Positions 9,329 to 19,094 of a DNA stretch of 64,000 nt are shown piece by piece. The notes under the pieces are model-generated. The model was not told the DNA's origin. It saw only the letters and a list, made by a program, of their open reading frames with translations, and searched no databases. Location of the stretch: the NCBI GenBank assembly GCA_002898015.1, contig BDTM01000039.1, forward strand, positions 1 to 64,000, in the 5' to 3' direction. Made by a program: the position numbers and the translations under genes. How positions within the stretch are numbered: position 1 is the first letter of the stretch; each line of letters begins with the position of its first letter. Origin of the DNA: a bacterium BMS3Bbin03. GTDB taxonomy: Bacteria; Zhuqueibacterota; JdFR-76; BMS3Abin05.

Positions 9329-10519
9329 CTATTCAAATTCATTTAAAATATCATCAAGCGGTGCCAAAGCTTTTTCCCAGGTATAATTTTCTTCGACAAA
9401 TTGCCGTGCCTGCCTGGAAAACTCCTCCCGCTTCCCGGGATTGTTCATAAACGACACCACCTTCTCTGCAAATGCCTCCGGCGTGTCCGCCACTTCAAGA
9501 TGTTTCCCCGGCCTGGCATGAATCCCTTCCAGACCCAGGGACGTGGTAACGACCGGCGTTCCAATGGCCATGGCCTCCAGGATTTTGTTCTGCAGCCCCG
9601 CTCCGGCGCGCAGCGGACACACAGCCAAAGCCGCACTCCGCAACTGGGGGCGTAAATCATTTAACCTGCCCGTCACGAAGACATCCTGATATTTTTCCAG
9701 CGCCTGAAGCTGTTTTTTGGGGCGAACCCCTACCATAAAGAACTTCGCCCGGGGCCGTTTCTGTTTGACCAGCGGGAAAATATCCCGGTAAAAATAGAGG
9801 GCGGCATCCACATTGGGCAGGTAGTTCATGTTGCCGTGAAAAACAATTTTGTCGGAATCGCAGCCATTGGGTAAATATTTAAAATAGTCTAAATTCACCC
9901 CATTTTGCACCACAGCCATGGGATCAACCGTACAGTGCGCCTGCAAATAATCTTTATCGACTCCGGAAATCAGCAGTGTCCGGTTGAATTTCCGCAGAAT
10001 ATTTTTCTCATAATTTAAAACCCGCTCTTTTTCAAGCGAATAGATTTTGTTGAAACTCCTGTTCTGATAAAATCCGGAAAATTGTAGGAGTCGTTCATAA
10101 TTCAGGGAAATCGCATCGGTCAAATCGATTATTTTGGGGATGGAAGCCAAATCCATGACATAATTTGCCATTCGCAATAAATGCACAAATATGAGATCGT
10201 ACGAATTCGATTTGAGTTCCTCGTGAATGACCTGCTTTATTTTTTTTGTCGAATAATAATGAACCTGAAGGGGCAGCTTTGAAAATAATCCGGATCCCAA
10301 TCGCGCATACAATGAAAGTCCGGCCGGGAATTTAACCGGCCGAATACGGACATTTAGCTGGGAGCTTTTGAGCTGCTTAATTTCGTGAAAATTCTCGTAA
10401 AAGCTGACGAGTGTTACGTCGTGCTTTTGTGTCAGATGGCGCAGCAGGTAAAATGCCCGAATACGATCCCCCGTAATCGGCGGCACCGGCCACCGGGATG
10501 TCAAAAAGAGTATTTTCAT
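9329..10519 (-). CDS. Glycosyltransferase family 4 (PEP-CTERM/EPS-associated sugar transferase-like)
   Basis: MKILFLTSRWPVPPITGDRIRAFYLLRHLTQKHDVTLVSF...; GT4 C-terminal 'AVCPLRAGAGLQNKILEAMAIGTPVVTTSLGLEGI'; start refined from 10549 to 10519. Confidence 0.85.
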   Translation of the reverse strand: MKILFLTSRWPVPPITGDRIRAFYLLRHLTQKHDVTLVSFYENFHEIKQLKSSQLNVRIRPVKFPAGLSLYARLGSGLFSKLPLQVHYYSTKKIKQVIHEELKSNSYDLIFVHLLRMANYVMDLASIPKIIDLTDAISLNYERLLQFSGFYQNRSFNKIYSLEKERVLNYEKNILRKFNRTLLISGVDKDYLQAHCTVDPMAVVQNGVNLDYFKYLPNGCDSDKIVFHGNMNYLPNVDAALYFYRDIFPLVKQKRPRAKFFMVGVRPKKQLQALEKYQDVFVTGRLNDLRPQLRSAALAVCPLRAGAGLQNKILEAMAIGTPVVTTSLGLEGIHARPGKHLEVADTPEAFAEKVVSFMNNPGKREEFSRQARQFVEENYTWEKALAPLDDILNEFE

Positions 10520-10685
10520 TGGTATCACACCATTGATTTTAGTAACCATTCAGGTTTATGAAATCAAACGGTTATCCTTTCTTTGCGACTGAATCGTTAC
10601 TGATTTTATAAATCATTCGTACAAATTCGTGCCATTCGTGGGAGTCTATTTTTAAATTCAATCCGCTTCCTACCAGGATAGTCCC

Positions 10686-11642
10686 TCACATTTCGGATTT
10701 TTCCCATTGGCGCTCTCTCCCCTTTTTTCCGATGAGACCATGGACATATCCAAGCAAAACCGCTTTTAATTGCTTTCTTTTGTTTTCGGATTTAGATGTT
10801 AGAATATAGACGATTCTTCCCAGAAAATAAAGAAAAAAATTCAGAATAAACAGGTAACCTTTAAAAAAAATACTTCTTTGAGATGCAAACGCTCTCCAGC
10901 GATTTCGGGTCTGGTAATACAAATAATAAGGTGTGTAGGTGAATGATTGAGCGCCTGCGCCCACTTTGTGCCACACCCGCGCTTCGGGGCAGTACCGGAG
11001 CGAATAGCCCATTTTTTTTATCCGAATGGAATATTCGACATCTTCAAAATAGGAAAAAAATGTGTCGTCCAGGTAGCCAACTTTTTCAAGCGTTTTGTGC
11101 GGGATCAAAAAGGCGCACCCTGTCACAAAAGAGATTTCCCGTTCCCGGCTCCATTTTTCGGAATCCTTCTCGCGAAATCCGTGCTGCACAACGCTTGCTT
11201 TCAACGGCCGAACATCCCCGCCGGCGTACCAGAGCACATCAGCCGGATCATAATAGAAAATCTTTGCACCGAAGGCACCTCCGTCCGGATGGTTTTGGGC
11301 ACAGGCAATAAATTTTTCCAAAAAATCCTCTGCCGCAACGGTGTCGTTGTTTAAGAGCAAATAAAAATCATACTTCTCCAGAATAGCTAATTTTAAAGCC
11401 ACATTATTTCCGGCGGCAAAACCCGAATTTTCAGACAAATAAATGGGCGTTACTTTCTCTCTTTTTTGAATCTCCTGAATAAGCTTCCGCTTTTCGTCTT
11501 CCCGTGAGCCGTTTTCCACAAGGTAGATGTGAAACCGCCCGTAAGTCCCCTTTAAAAGAGAATCCACACAGGCCAACGTGTCGTTTGTGCTGTTCCAGTT
11601 GAGCAAAACAACCGCAGTTTTCGGTCGGCGGTTAATCGGCAC
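10686..11642 (-). CDS. Glycosyltransferase family 2
   Basis: KTAVVLLNWNSTNDTLACVDSLLKGTYGRFHIYLVENGS...; FYLLLNNDTV (DxD-like); 'TFFSYFEDVEYSIRIKKMGYSLRYCPEARVWH'. Confidence 0.92.
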   Translation of the reverse strand: MPINRRPKTAVVLLNWNSTNDTLACVDSLLKGTYGRFHIYLVENGSREDEKRKLIQEIQKREKVTPIYLSENSGFAAGNNVALKLAILEKYDFYLLLNNDTVAAEDFLEKFIACAQNHPDGGAFGAKIFYYDPADVLWYAGGDVRPLKASVVQHGFREKDSEKWSREREISFVTGCAFLIPHKTLEKVGYLDDTFFSYFEDVEYSIRIKKMGYSLRYCPEARVWHKVGAGAQSFTYTPYYLYYQTRNRWRAFASQRSIFFKGYLFILNFFLYFLGRIVYILTSKSENKRKQLKAVLLGYVHGLIGKKGRERQWEKSEM

Positions 11643-13125
11643 GCCTGTTCTCCCAGAAATTCAATCGAAATTCCAGGAGTCCCAGATAAAATCCGGAGAG
11701 AATAAAACCGGTCGGATTGACAGAATCGCCAAAAGAGGGCAATACAAGCGCTAAAAATACGATCATCGCCAGCAGGATTGGCGCGTCCCCGGACATTTTT
11801 AACGGTTTTAGTTTAATGAATAACCGGCCGAGAAGAAGAAACAGGCCCCCCCAGAAAATGATGATTCCTAAAATTCCGTATCGGTACAACAGACTAAAGT
11901 AGGGAATGTGAAACTGAGGGAACCATCCCAAACTCGTGCGAAGATATTTTTCAGTGAATGAAAAGCTGTCAAAAGGCTGGTAAGCGATGGCTTTCCATTT
12001 TGTGCCCAGGCCCATACCAAGTGCATAAGCGTACGGGCGCGCATTTAAATTCTTGAAAAGATTTACAACTTCCTGGCGGCGGATGTCGCTCCCGGCGGCG
12101 GCCTGTTCGCCGTTACGGTAAATATTAAGCGACTGAACCGTTTCCGTGATTCGATCGGCAACCGTCGGGAAACTCACAAATAGAATGGCCGTAACTGCCC
12201 CCAGAACCAGCACAAATTTTAAGCCTGAACGAATGGTGGTTTTAAGAAAATCACCGTTCCACCAGGCCGCCAAAATCCATGTGATTAATCCACCCGCCGC
12301 ACACAAAATATAATTAAATCGTCTGGCGCTTAAAAGAATAAAAATGATTGAGACGAACGCCACCACACCCAGGCCTTTCCAATTTCTGCGGCCCAGAATT
12401 TTACCGGCAACCCAGGCGAAGATCGGCAGGTACAACATCAGCATTTGATCGTAAAGAATTACAGGCAGGCCAAAGGGCCACATCGTTGTGATTTTCCCCG
12501 ATAAAATCCCGATCAAGCGCAAAATTCCGTAAAGTACTAAAAGTCCTGTGAGTCGAACCAGCCATGTTTTTGCCATCTGCCAATCAGACTGATCGCTCAA
12601 TAGATTGAGCGTCAGCAGGTAAACAGCAAGAAAATATAGAAATACCTGTAAAATGATGATCGCTCTCAAAATGCCCGTCGGACCGTAAGCAAGCAGGTTC
12701 CCCGAAATGTGAAGAATCCCCCACAAAAAACTCCACAACACAAATCCTAACAAAAACAGGAGTTCCGGAAACGAAAATCCTCTGAAGTCCAGATGTTTCT
12801 GCTGAGTTTTAAAAAGCAGGAGAATAATAAACAGTCCGATTAACAGCAAATCCCAAACGCTAAAGAGCCCGCCGATCTTCCGGTAAAGAGTGAAGTAGGT
12901 GCCCGTTGACCGCACCATCGGATTGATTGTTGAGTAAGGGAAAAAGAAAAAGACGGCTAAAAACACAACCCAAAATGAGACGAGCCGCGGCGGTTTCACC
13001 AACAGAACAAATGCCATGCCCAACAGCAAAAAAACGCCTATCGCCAGGTAAGGCCAAAGCAAAATGACAGGCGCAAAAACAGCCGCCAATAAAAACAAAA
13101 ATTGTGGTTTCCGAATCGCACTCAT
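11632..13125 (-). CDS. O-antigen ligase/polymerase-like multi-TM protein (Wzy-like)
   Basis: About 10 predicted hydrophobic segments and a large periplasmic loop; start refined to MSAIRKPQF (ATGA overlap with the upstream gene) rather than 13233. Confidence 0.75.
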   Translation of the reverse strand: MSAIRKPQFLFLLAAVFAPVILLWPYLAIGVFLLLGMAFVLLVKPPRLVSFWVVFLAVFFFFPYSTINPMVRSTGTYFTLYRKIGGLFSVWDLLLIGLFIILLLFKTQQKHLDFRGFSFPELLFLLGFVLWSFLWGILHISGNLLAYGPTGILRAIIILQVFLYFLAVYLLTLNLLSDQSDWQMAKTWLVRLTGLLVLYGILRLIGILSGKITTMWPFGLPVILYDQMLMLYLPIFAWVAGKILGRRNWKGLGVVAFVSIIFILLSARRFNYILCAAGGLITWILAAWWNGDFLKTTIRSGLKFVLVLGAVTAILFVSFPTVADRITETVQSLNIYRNGEQAAAGSDIRRQEVVNLFKNLNARPYAYALGMGLGTKWKAIAYQPFDSFSFTEKYLRTSLGWFPQFHIPYFSLLYRYGILGIIIFWGGLFLLLGRLFIKLKPLKMSGDAPILLAMIVFLALVLPSFGDSVNPTGFILSGFYLGLLEFRLNFWENRRAD

Positions 13126-14444
13126 TCTTTTACAGTCTCGTCCAAGATATCCGCCAATTTTTGGGTGAGATTCCTTCGGTAATAAGCGGACAGATCCTGA
13201 ACAGATTTTTCGTGCAGGCCATTCATTTTCCAATCCTGATAATAACGTTCAACAGCCGCCTTTATGCCGCTCCCGTCGCCGGGTAAAACGACAGACCCCC
13301 GTTGAAATTTTTGCACAATACGGCAAACCTCTCCCTCAGGCGCAACAGCCAGAATCGGGCGCCCGGCATTCATGTAATCAAACAATTTCAACGTGAGCAC
13401 ATTGCCGGCATGGGGCTGGTTGCCCACAATCAGGAGCAGAACGTCGCTTCCTTTGAGCACTTGCATCATTTCCGGGTAAGGCCGGTACGGCAGCAGGTGT
13501 ACCCAATGCTCCAGTTGCAGGCGCCGAATTTCCTCCTGAACCGCCGCGTGAACGATTCCGATGAGAACAAGTTGAAAGTCTCTGGAAAATTCCGGATTGG
13601 TGTCCACTAACGCCCGAATGGCCTCGAAAAATTCCGGCGTTTTTCGCCAGGCAAAAAGGGTCCCCGAATGGGTTACCGTAAACTTTTGCGGGAAAAGCCT
13701 TTTCGGCTGAAGATTCCGGGCATCCTCCGGATCGAAGCCGTTGGTAATCACGGTCATTTTCTTTTCCGGCAGAATGGGATATTTCGTCAATAGTTCCTGT
13801 TTCATGGTTTCCGAAACGACGATTGCCCTTTGGCAGGCTTCCAACACCCCCTTTTCAAACCGGTCGTCCAGGCGGGCTTTCCAGCGCAACCGAAAAGGAT
13901 TGTAGCTCTCAGGATATTGATTCCACAAGTCGCGGAAATCCGCCAGCCAGGGCACCCCCGTTTTCCGGTGTAATCTTTTCCCTATCAGATGCAGACTGTT
14001 CGGAGGGGCCGTGGTGTAAAGGGCGTCGATCTTTTCACTTTCGATGATTCGCAGGCCTTCCTTTACCGCGAAGGGAATCCAGCCAATATATTCATCGGGT
14101 GTAAAGGCAAATGTGTACACGAGTTTTTTCCCAAATTGGAAACCGGATTTCATTGTCCGTTTCAGAGCCGTTTCCCGGCCGCCTGCTGAATTTGTGTACG
14201 AGTGATTGAGCGTTTTCCGAAAAAATCGCCCTGGCAAAAACGCCCTGCTCCGAAGCACACGCAAATTTTCCGGCAACTGCGATTCCAGCCAGGGATCCTC
14301 CGCCAGGTAATGCGCGGCTTTAACGGTCAATACGATCGGCTCCCAGCCGAATTTTTGCAAATATTTGGCAAACTTCACCGTCCGGAGCGTTCCCCCGCCG
14401 CCCAGAGGCGGGAAGTAGTAGGCAATCATGAGAACTTTTTTCAT
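13122..14444 (-). CDS. Glycosyltransferase family 4
   Basis: MKKVLMIAYYFPPLGGGGTLRTVKFAKYLQKFGWEPIVLT...; 'GNVLTLKLFDYMNAGRPILAVAPEG'; start refined from 14513. Confidence 0.88.
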   Translation of the reverse strand: MKKVLMIAYYFPPLGGGGTLRTVKFAKYLQKFGWEPIVLTVKAAHYLAEDPWLESQLPENLRVLRSRAFLPGRFFRKTLNHSYTNSAGGRETALKRTMKSGFQFGKKLVYTFAFTPDEYIGWIPFAVKEGLRIIESEKIDALYTTAPPNSLHLIGKRLHRKTGVPWLADFRDLWNQYPESYNPFRLRWKARLDDRFEKGVLEACQRAIVVSETMKQELLTKYPILPEKKMTVITNGFDPEDARNLQPKRLFPQKFTVTHSGTLFAWRKTPEFFEAIRALVDTNPEFSRDFQLVLIGIVHAAVQEEIRRLQLEHWVHLLPYRPYPEMMQVLKGSDVLLLIVGNQPHAGNVLTLKLFDYMNAGRPILAVAPEGEVCRIVQKFQRGSVVLPGDGSGIKAAVERYYQDWKMNGLHEKSVQDLSAYYRRNLTQKLADILDETVKE

Positions 14445-14483
14445 TGAATTTGATTTTTGTCTAAAATAAAATTTTAAATTCTG

Positions 14484-14610
14484 AATAACCAATATCCAAC
14501 AAGGAATAATCAATTTAGAAGGGAAACACCGCTAATTAACTCGGCTGCTCAATTAAGCAGTTTTTTTGAAAACTTCTGCCTTGGATGTTCCTTGTTGGAT
14601 ATTGAATATT
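14484..14610. repeat. Imperfect inverted-repeat (MITE-like/palindromic) intergenic element
   Basis: aataaccaatatccaacaaggaata (14484-14508) versus tgttccttgttggatattgaatatt (14586-14610) in inverted orientation. Confidence 0.65.
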
Positions 14611-14642
14611 TAAACACGCCCTCGCCGTTTTCTAAAATCTGC

Positions 14643-15608
14643 TTAAATTCCCAGCATCCGTTTCACTTGCAGCAGCATCCAATACGCCGTTAATCTCGGC
14701 AGAACGGCTCGCTTGACTCGGGCTATCGGATTGTTCCATACCGCTTCCCAGCGATTGGCCATTTTCTCAAATAATTCTTCGCCCGTCCAATCAAACAGCA
14801 ATCGCATTTGTGCAATGTGAATGCGATGGTATTTTTCTCCGACCACGCGCTTTGTAAGCAGGTCATATCGAGACCCATATCCGGCATCGAAATCGTTTAG
14901 TCTTTTTTGGAGTGTCAGAATGCCGCTCTCGAACAGGCGGCAGGCACTCGGGTCAGCCGTTACGGACCAAAACTCGTAAATGCCAATCAGCGCAAAGATC
15001 ATCCCATTCAATACATGGGAAGGCGGATCGGACGGATATTCCTCGAACCAAACGCGGCCGTCTTCATCAAAATAGGTCACTCCCCCCTGATTCAGAGGAA
15101 ACAGGAATGCCTGAAAGGCTCGATGGGCAGACGTCAGAAATTCCGTCTGTTTGGTCTCCTCATAAGCTCTTAAAAGGAGTGACATGCCCTCCCCCTGCGC
15201 CATTGCACTAGGCCAGGGAGGCGTTAACCTGTAAACCGGCATGGGAAAATGGTGTTCCCAAACCCAAAATTTACCGGGAACCTCCTTTAAATTTCCAATC
15301 AGCCAGGCGGCTGACGCCAGAAAACGGCGCTTATCCTCCGGCTCTTTTGTCGCGGTATAATGCTGGTGACTTCCGAGTCCGAACTGTGCAATGGTTACCG
15401 GTGTATAGGCAATGGGGAATTGTTTTCCCTTTGTGGGCAGTCCGTTTTTTCGGTACCATTGCTCATAATCCACCAGGGGCAGCCCCTGTTCGTCAAACGG
15501 TCCGTAGGTACCGGAATCGATTCGTTCGATTTCTTCCGACAGATCGATGGGATACACACCCGGAAGCCCTGCTGCCGTTTCCCGAAAATCCCGTTTCACC
15601 CCCGGCAT
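14643..15608 (-). CDS. D-glucuronyl C5-epimerase-like protein
   Basis: 'VWFEEYPSDPPSHVLNGMIFALIGIYEFW' matches the Glce C-terminal domain signature; 'GYGSRYDLLTKRVVGEKYHRIHIAQMRLLFDWTGEELF'. Confidence 0.8.
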   Translation of the reverse strand: MPGVKRDFRETAAGLPGVYPIDLSEEIERIDSGTYGPFDEQGLPLVDYEQWYRKNGLPTKGKQFPIAYTPVTIAQFGLGSHQHYTATKEPEDKRRFLASAAWLIGNLKEVPGKFWVWEHHFPMPVYRLTPPWPSAMAQGEGMSLLLRAYEETKQTEFLTSAHRAFQAFLFPLNQGGVTYFDEDGRVWFEEYPSDPPSHVLNGMIFALIGIYEFWSVTADPSACRLFESGILTLQKRLNDFDAGYGSRYDLLTKRVVGEKYHRIHIAQMRLLFDWTGEELFEKMANRWEAVWNNPIARVKRAVLPRLTAYWMLLQVKRMLGI

Positions 15609-15609
15609 T

Positions 15610-16908
15610 TTAGCGCATTCCTCTACTGCCCGACAAGAGATTTTTATAAAATCGAAAATCATCCATCGACGGTATCATGATTAGTTTCCAGTTCATTCGG
15701 ATGTTTCGCTTCAACCAGTAAAAATCGAAACCTGCCATCACCGCATAAGCAATGGATGAGGCCAGTGCGGCGCCCAGGATTCCGATTTTGGGAATCCACC
15801 AGATATTCAGCAGAATATTCAGTGTAAAGCCCGCAATGGCAATATTTTTTGTCACGTTTGGTTTTCCCTCTGCCAGAATATAGCTGGAAATAATTTTCGC
15901 CAGGCTCAGCGCAATCACGCCGAAATAGAGCCCCCGCAGCGCCGTGACAGACGGCAGAAAGGCACGTCCGAAAAGGCTGTTAATGATCCATTTATCCGTT
16001 AAAAATAAAATAAGAATCATAAAAATAGAAATCCACAAAATGTGGTGAAGCGTCTTCTGCAGGAGAGCCGCCCGGGCGTCTTTGTCCATGCTGCCAAACG
16101 AGGGCAGCAGGACATTTCCGACGGAAGAGGAAAGATACCAGAGCGTTTCGGCAATGAGAACAGCCACCGCGTAAAACCCGACGGCTTTCGGGCTCAGGAA
16201 ATACCCCACCAGAAACATATCAAACCGGTAATTTAAAAAGGTCACAATTTCGCCAACAGCCACATGAGCGCTGAACCCAAAGAGTTTTTTTACATCCGGC
16301 CCGGAAATGCGGAAATCCGGGCGAACGGTTTTAAGCAAAACCACGAGTCCCGCCAGAGCCGCCGCCGCATATCCGGAAAGAAAGGCAATCACCGCGCCGC
16401 GCAAATTTAGCTGAAATACCATCACCAGTCCCAAAAAAGCGAGCAAAAAAATGAGGGGGTTCAGAACGTTCATGCCGTTAAACCGGCGGAAATCGGTTCG
16501 TCCCTGAAAAATGGTAATTATATAATTAAACAGCAGCATAAAGAACACGCCCACACTCACCACACGAAAAAGCGGGTGAGAAACCGTGGGATACAGCTTC
16601 CAGTAAACCGGCGCCAGAACATTCATCAGAAGAATACCGGTTCCGCCTAAAATGACGGTTAGGAGAAGGGAAATTCCCAGCATTTTTTCGGCCTTAACCC
16701 GCCCGCTGCTCACAAAATAGGCATTGGCTGAACTGACGCCAAAATTGAAAATAACGGTTGCCACCGAGGGGACCAAAATCAGAAGGGCGTACTGCCCCCG
16801 GCCTGCGGGGCCCAGAAGCCGCGCCAGCAGAAGGCCGATTATAATTTGCAAACCAAATATTACCAACCTGGTACTAAATGTAATAAAACTATTCTTTACA
16901 AATGGCAC
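15610..16908 (-). CDS. Polysaccharide flippase (Wzx/MATE-MVF family)
   Basis: 12-14 hydrophobic segments, 'LLLARLLGPAGRGQYALLILVPSVATVIFNFGVSSANAYFVSSG'. Confidence 0.88.
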   Translation of the reverse strand: MPFVKNSFITFSTRLVIFGLQIIIGLLLARLLGPAGRGQYALLILVPSVATVIFNFGVSSANAYFVSSGRVKAEKMLGISLLLTVILGGTGILLMNVLAPVYWKLYPTVSHPLFRVVSVGVFFMLLFNYIITIFQGRTDFRRFNGMNVLNPLIFLLAFLGLVMVFQLNLRGAVIAFLSGYAAAALAGLVVLLKTVRPDFRISGPDVKKLFGFSAHVAVGEIVTFLNYRFDMFLVGYFLSPKAVGFYAVAVLIAETLWYLSSSVGNVLLPSFGSMDKDARAALLQKTLHHILWISIFMILILFLTDKWIINSLFGRAFLPSVTALRGLYFGVIALSLAKIISSYILAEGKPNVTKNIAIAGFTLNILLNIWWIPKIGILGAALASSIAYAVMAGFDFYWLKRNIRMNWKLIMIPSMDDFRFYKNLLSGSRGMR

Positions 16909-16927
16909 AATAGTTTAGTCCTGATTA

Positions 16928-17926
16928 TTATTGTATATTGCGTTTTTTACAAACAGCGAAAATATAATCACTATTAATTTCTCCTGTTTTCAATAGCATA
17001 TCTTCAATTTCGAAGTATATTTTCAAAAATTGATTTACACATTTTTCGTCCGATTTAAAATTCTGGGCAATTTCACTAAATAAGAGACTTAATATTGTAC
17101 CTCCATATTCTTTTAGCTCTATTATCTCAAAATTTTCATCCAATAATGGCAATATATTTGAAGATTCTACGGCTTCAGACGGATCGCTCATAATCATTCT
17201 TAGAATGCTTGGTCTATATATTTTTCTCTTAATATGATTATTATTATATTTAAGTTTATATTTTTTAGGCAAAATTGTTAACAAAGCATTAGTAACCTCT
17301 ATTTGCCTATCAGTCCACTGAAATCGATTAGGGCCAACAAATTCATTGACGACAAATAAGCCATCTGCCTTAAGAAATTTATTAATAATAAGAAATATTT
17401 TCCTCAACGGAGAGAAATGATGTAATGATTGTTCTCCAAGTACTACATCATAATAATCTTCTCGTATAGGAATATTGTAGACATCATCTGTTTCGAAATT
17501 AGTAATATTCTGAAGTCCCACTTTTTTTGCCTGTTCCCTTGCGTATTTTATTCTTTTTTCAGACAAATCAAATGCATCAATTTTTTTGAATTTGCCTGTT
17601 TCGGCCCATTTTAGTTCTCTTTGCCCCGCACCACAACCAAATGAAAGAGCTTTCAAATTATCTTTTTTAGAAAGATATTTTTTTAAAACATATTGATTAT
17701 AATCTATATTTTCATCGCCAGATATTAAGTAATTCCATCTTTTTTTCACTGTAGGAATAGCCCACCATTCTTTTTTGTTTTCATTACAATTTTGCCAAGT
17801 TATTTTGATTCTCTCTTCTTTCCCACTAAATAATTTTATGAGAATCTTTTTAAATTTTATAAATCCGGTTTCCTCTGCCATATTAAATATTTCTTTTATT
17901 GAAATAAAGTTATTAAACATTTTCAC
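16928..17926 (-). CDS. Class I SAM-dependent methyltransferase
   Basis: 'LKALSFGCGAGQRELKWAETGKFKKIDAFDLSEKRIKYAREQA' and 'YDVVLGEQSLHHFSPLRKIFLIINKFLKADGLFVVNEFVG'; visibly AT-rich versus neighbours. Confidence 0.85.
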   Translation of the reverse strand: MKMFNNFISIKEIFNMAEETGFIKFKKILIKLFSGKEERIKITWQNCNENKKEWWAIPTVKKRWNYLISGDENIDYNQYVLKKYLSKKDNLKALSFGCGAGQRELKWAETGKFKKIDAFDLSEKRIKYAREQAKKVGLQNITNFETDDVYNIPIREDYYDVVLGEQSLHHFSPLRKIFLIINKFLKADGLFVVNEFVGPNRFQWTDRQIEVTNALLTILPKKYKLKYNNNHIKRKIYRPSILRMIMSDPSEAVESSNILPLLDENFEIIELKEYGGTILSLLFSEIAQNFKSDEKCVNQFLKIYFEIEDMLLKTGEINSDYIFAVCKKRNIQ

Positions 17927-19094
17927 CTTTCGATAGTTTTATCGAATAAAATGTTTCTATCTGCTTCACCGTATTTTCCAATAAATATTTCGCCGCTTCC
18001 TTTTTGGCCAATGCCGGATTCACCGGCTGTTTCAAGGCTTTTTGAATCGCTTCTGCCAGCGCTTCCGGCGTGCGTTCTTTGACGACGTATCCCAGATTCG
18101 GACTGTGAAGCACCTCGGCCACATTTCCCACATCAAACGAAGCGACCGTTTTACCATTACCAAGCGCCTCCAGCAAAATGAGAGGTCCTCCTTCATTTCG
18201 ACTGGGGATCACAAGCACATCCGCCGTCTGTAAAAGCGCTAACACTTCCGGATTTGTCAATCTCCCTAAAAACTTGACCTTTAAAGTCAATCCCAACGCG
18301 GCTGATTGCTGCTCAAGCACTTCCCGCTCCGGGCCGTCGCCGCCAATCACGGCACACCAGCCGGATTCCTGCATTTTTAAATGATGAAGCGCATCCAGTA
18401 AAATATCGGCTCCTTTTACCGGGAGCAAGTTTCCCACGAACACGATCTGCTTTAGGGGATGAACTTGATTTTTATTCGCAAATGAGCGCCGCATTTTTTC
18501 CGAAGGAATTCCATTGGAAATAATGATTTGCTTACGCAATTTGAGCTTTGCGGATTTTACTTTGTCTGCCAATTTCCGGCTGATAAAAATGACACCGGAG
18601 GCATGCCGCAGCGCCCATCGAATCCGCTTTTTTTTAACCGGTTCATCCAGCCAGTAATTGACGTCGGAGCCGTGCACAGTTATGATCACGGGTTTTCGAA
18701 GCAATCTCCCCAGCAAAACCGCCCACCAGCCGGCCCTGTAGGCCCAATGGGCCTGAATCAGGTCGACCGCCAATCCTTCTTTTGAAACGAGAATGAGAAG
18801 CTTCAGGAAAAACCAGTGCGGCATGAACCACTCCCCGACAAGCGGAATTTGCCGGTACAAAGGCCGGAAAACCGGCACGCCGTTTTTATGTTCTTTACCG
18901 GGTATTTTTCGAACCGGAAACCGGTACGTTTTGTAACGCCTAAACGGGGGATACGCCATTCGCGGAGAAATCACGGCAATTGTGTGTCGTTTACTGAGTT
19001 CTTTCACCTGTTCCCAAACGAAAATCCCTTCGTGAGGCCGAAACGGATGGGGAAAAAAATCTGTAATAACCAGAATATTCATTAACGCCGTCAA
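17913..19094 (-). CDS. Glycosyltransferase family 4
   Basis: 'VIITVHGSDVNYWL', 'IVFVGNLLPVKGADILLDALHHL', 'VIPSRNEGGPLILLEALGNGKTVASFDVGNVAEVL'. Confidence 0.9.
   Translation of the reverse strand: MTALMNILVITDFFPHPFRPHEGIFVWEQVKELSKRHTIAVISPRMAYPPFRRYKTYRFPVRKIPGKEHKNGVPVFRPLYRQIPLVGEWFMPHWFFLKLLILVSKEGLAVDLIQAHWAYRAGWWAVLLGRLLRKPVIITVHGSDVNYWLDEPVKKKRIRWALRHASGVIFISRKLADKVKSAKLKLRKQIIISNGIPSEKMRRSFANKNQVHPLKQIVFVGNLLPVKGADILLDALHHLKMQESGWCAVIGGDGPEREVLEQQSAALGLTLKVKFLGRLTNPEVLALLQTADVLVIPSRNEGGPLILLEALGNGKTVASFDVGNVAEVLHSPNLGYVVKERTPEALAEAIQKALKQPVNPALAKKEAAKYLLENTVKQIETFYSIKLSKGENV

Noticed and set aside
11632-13233. Possible exosortase in this EPS locus (PEP-CTERM-type neighbourhood)
   Set aside because: The multi-TM protein reads as an O-antigen ligase/polymerase; no exosortase Cys/Arg/His motifs seen, and surface proteins here carry T9SS CTDs instead
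13122-14513. Long N-terminal extension of the GT4 protein (MIIPCWILVIQNLKFYFRQKSNS...)
   Set aside because: MKKVLMIAYYFPP at 14444 is the canonical start; the extension reads through the MITE-like intergenic DNA
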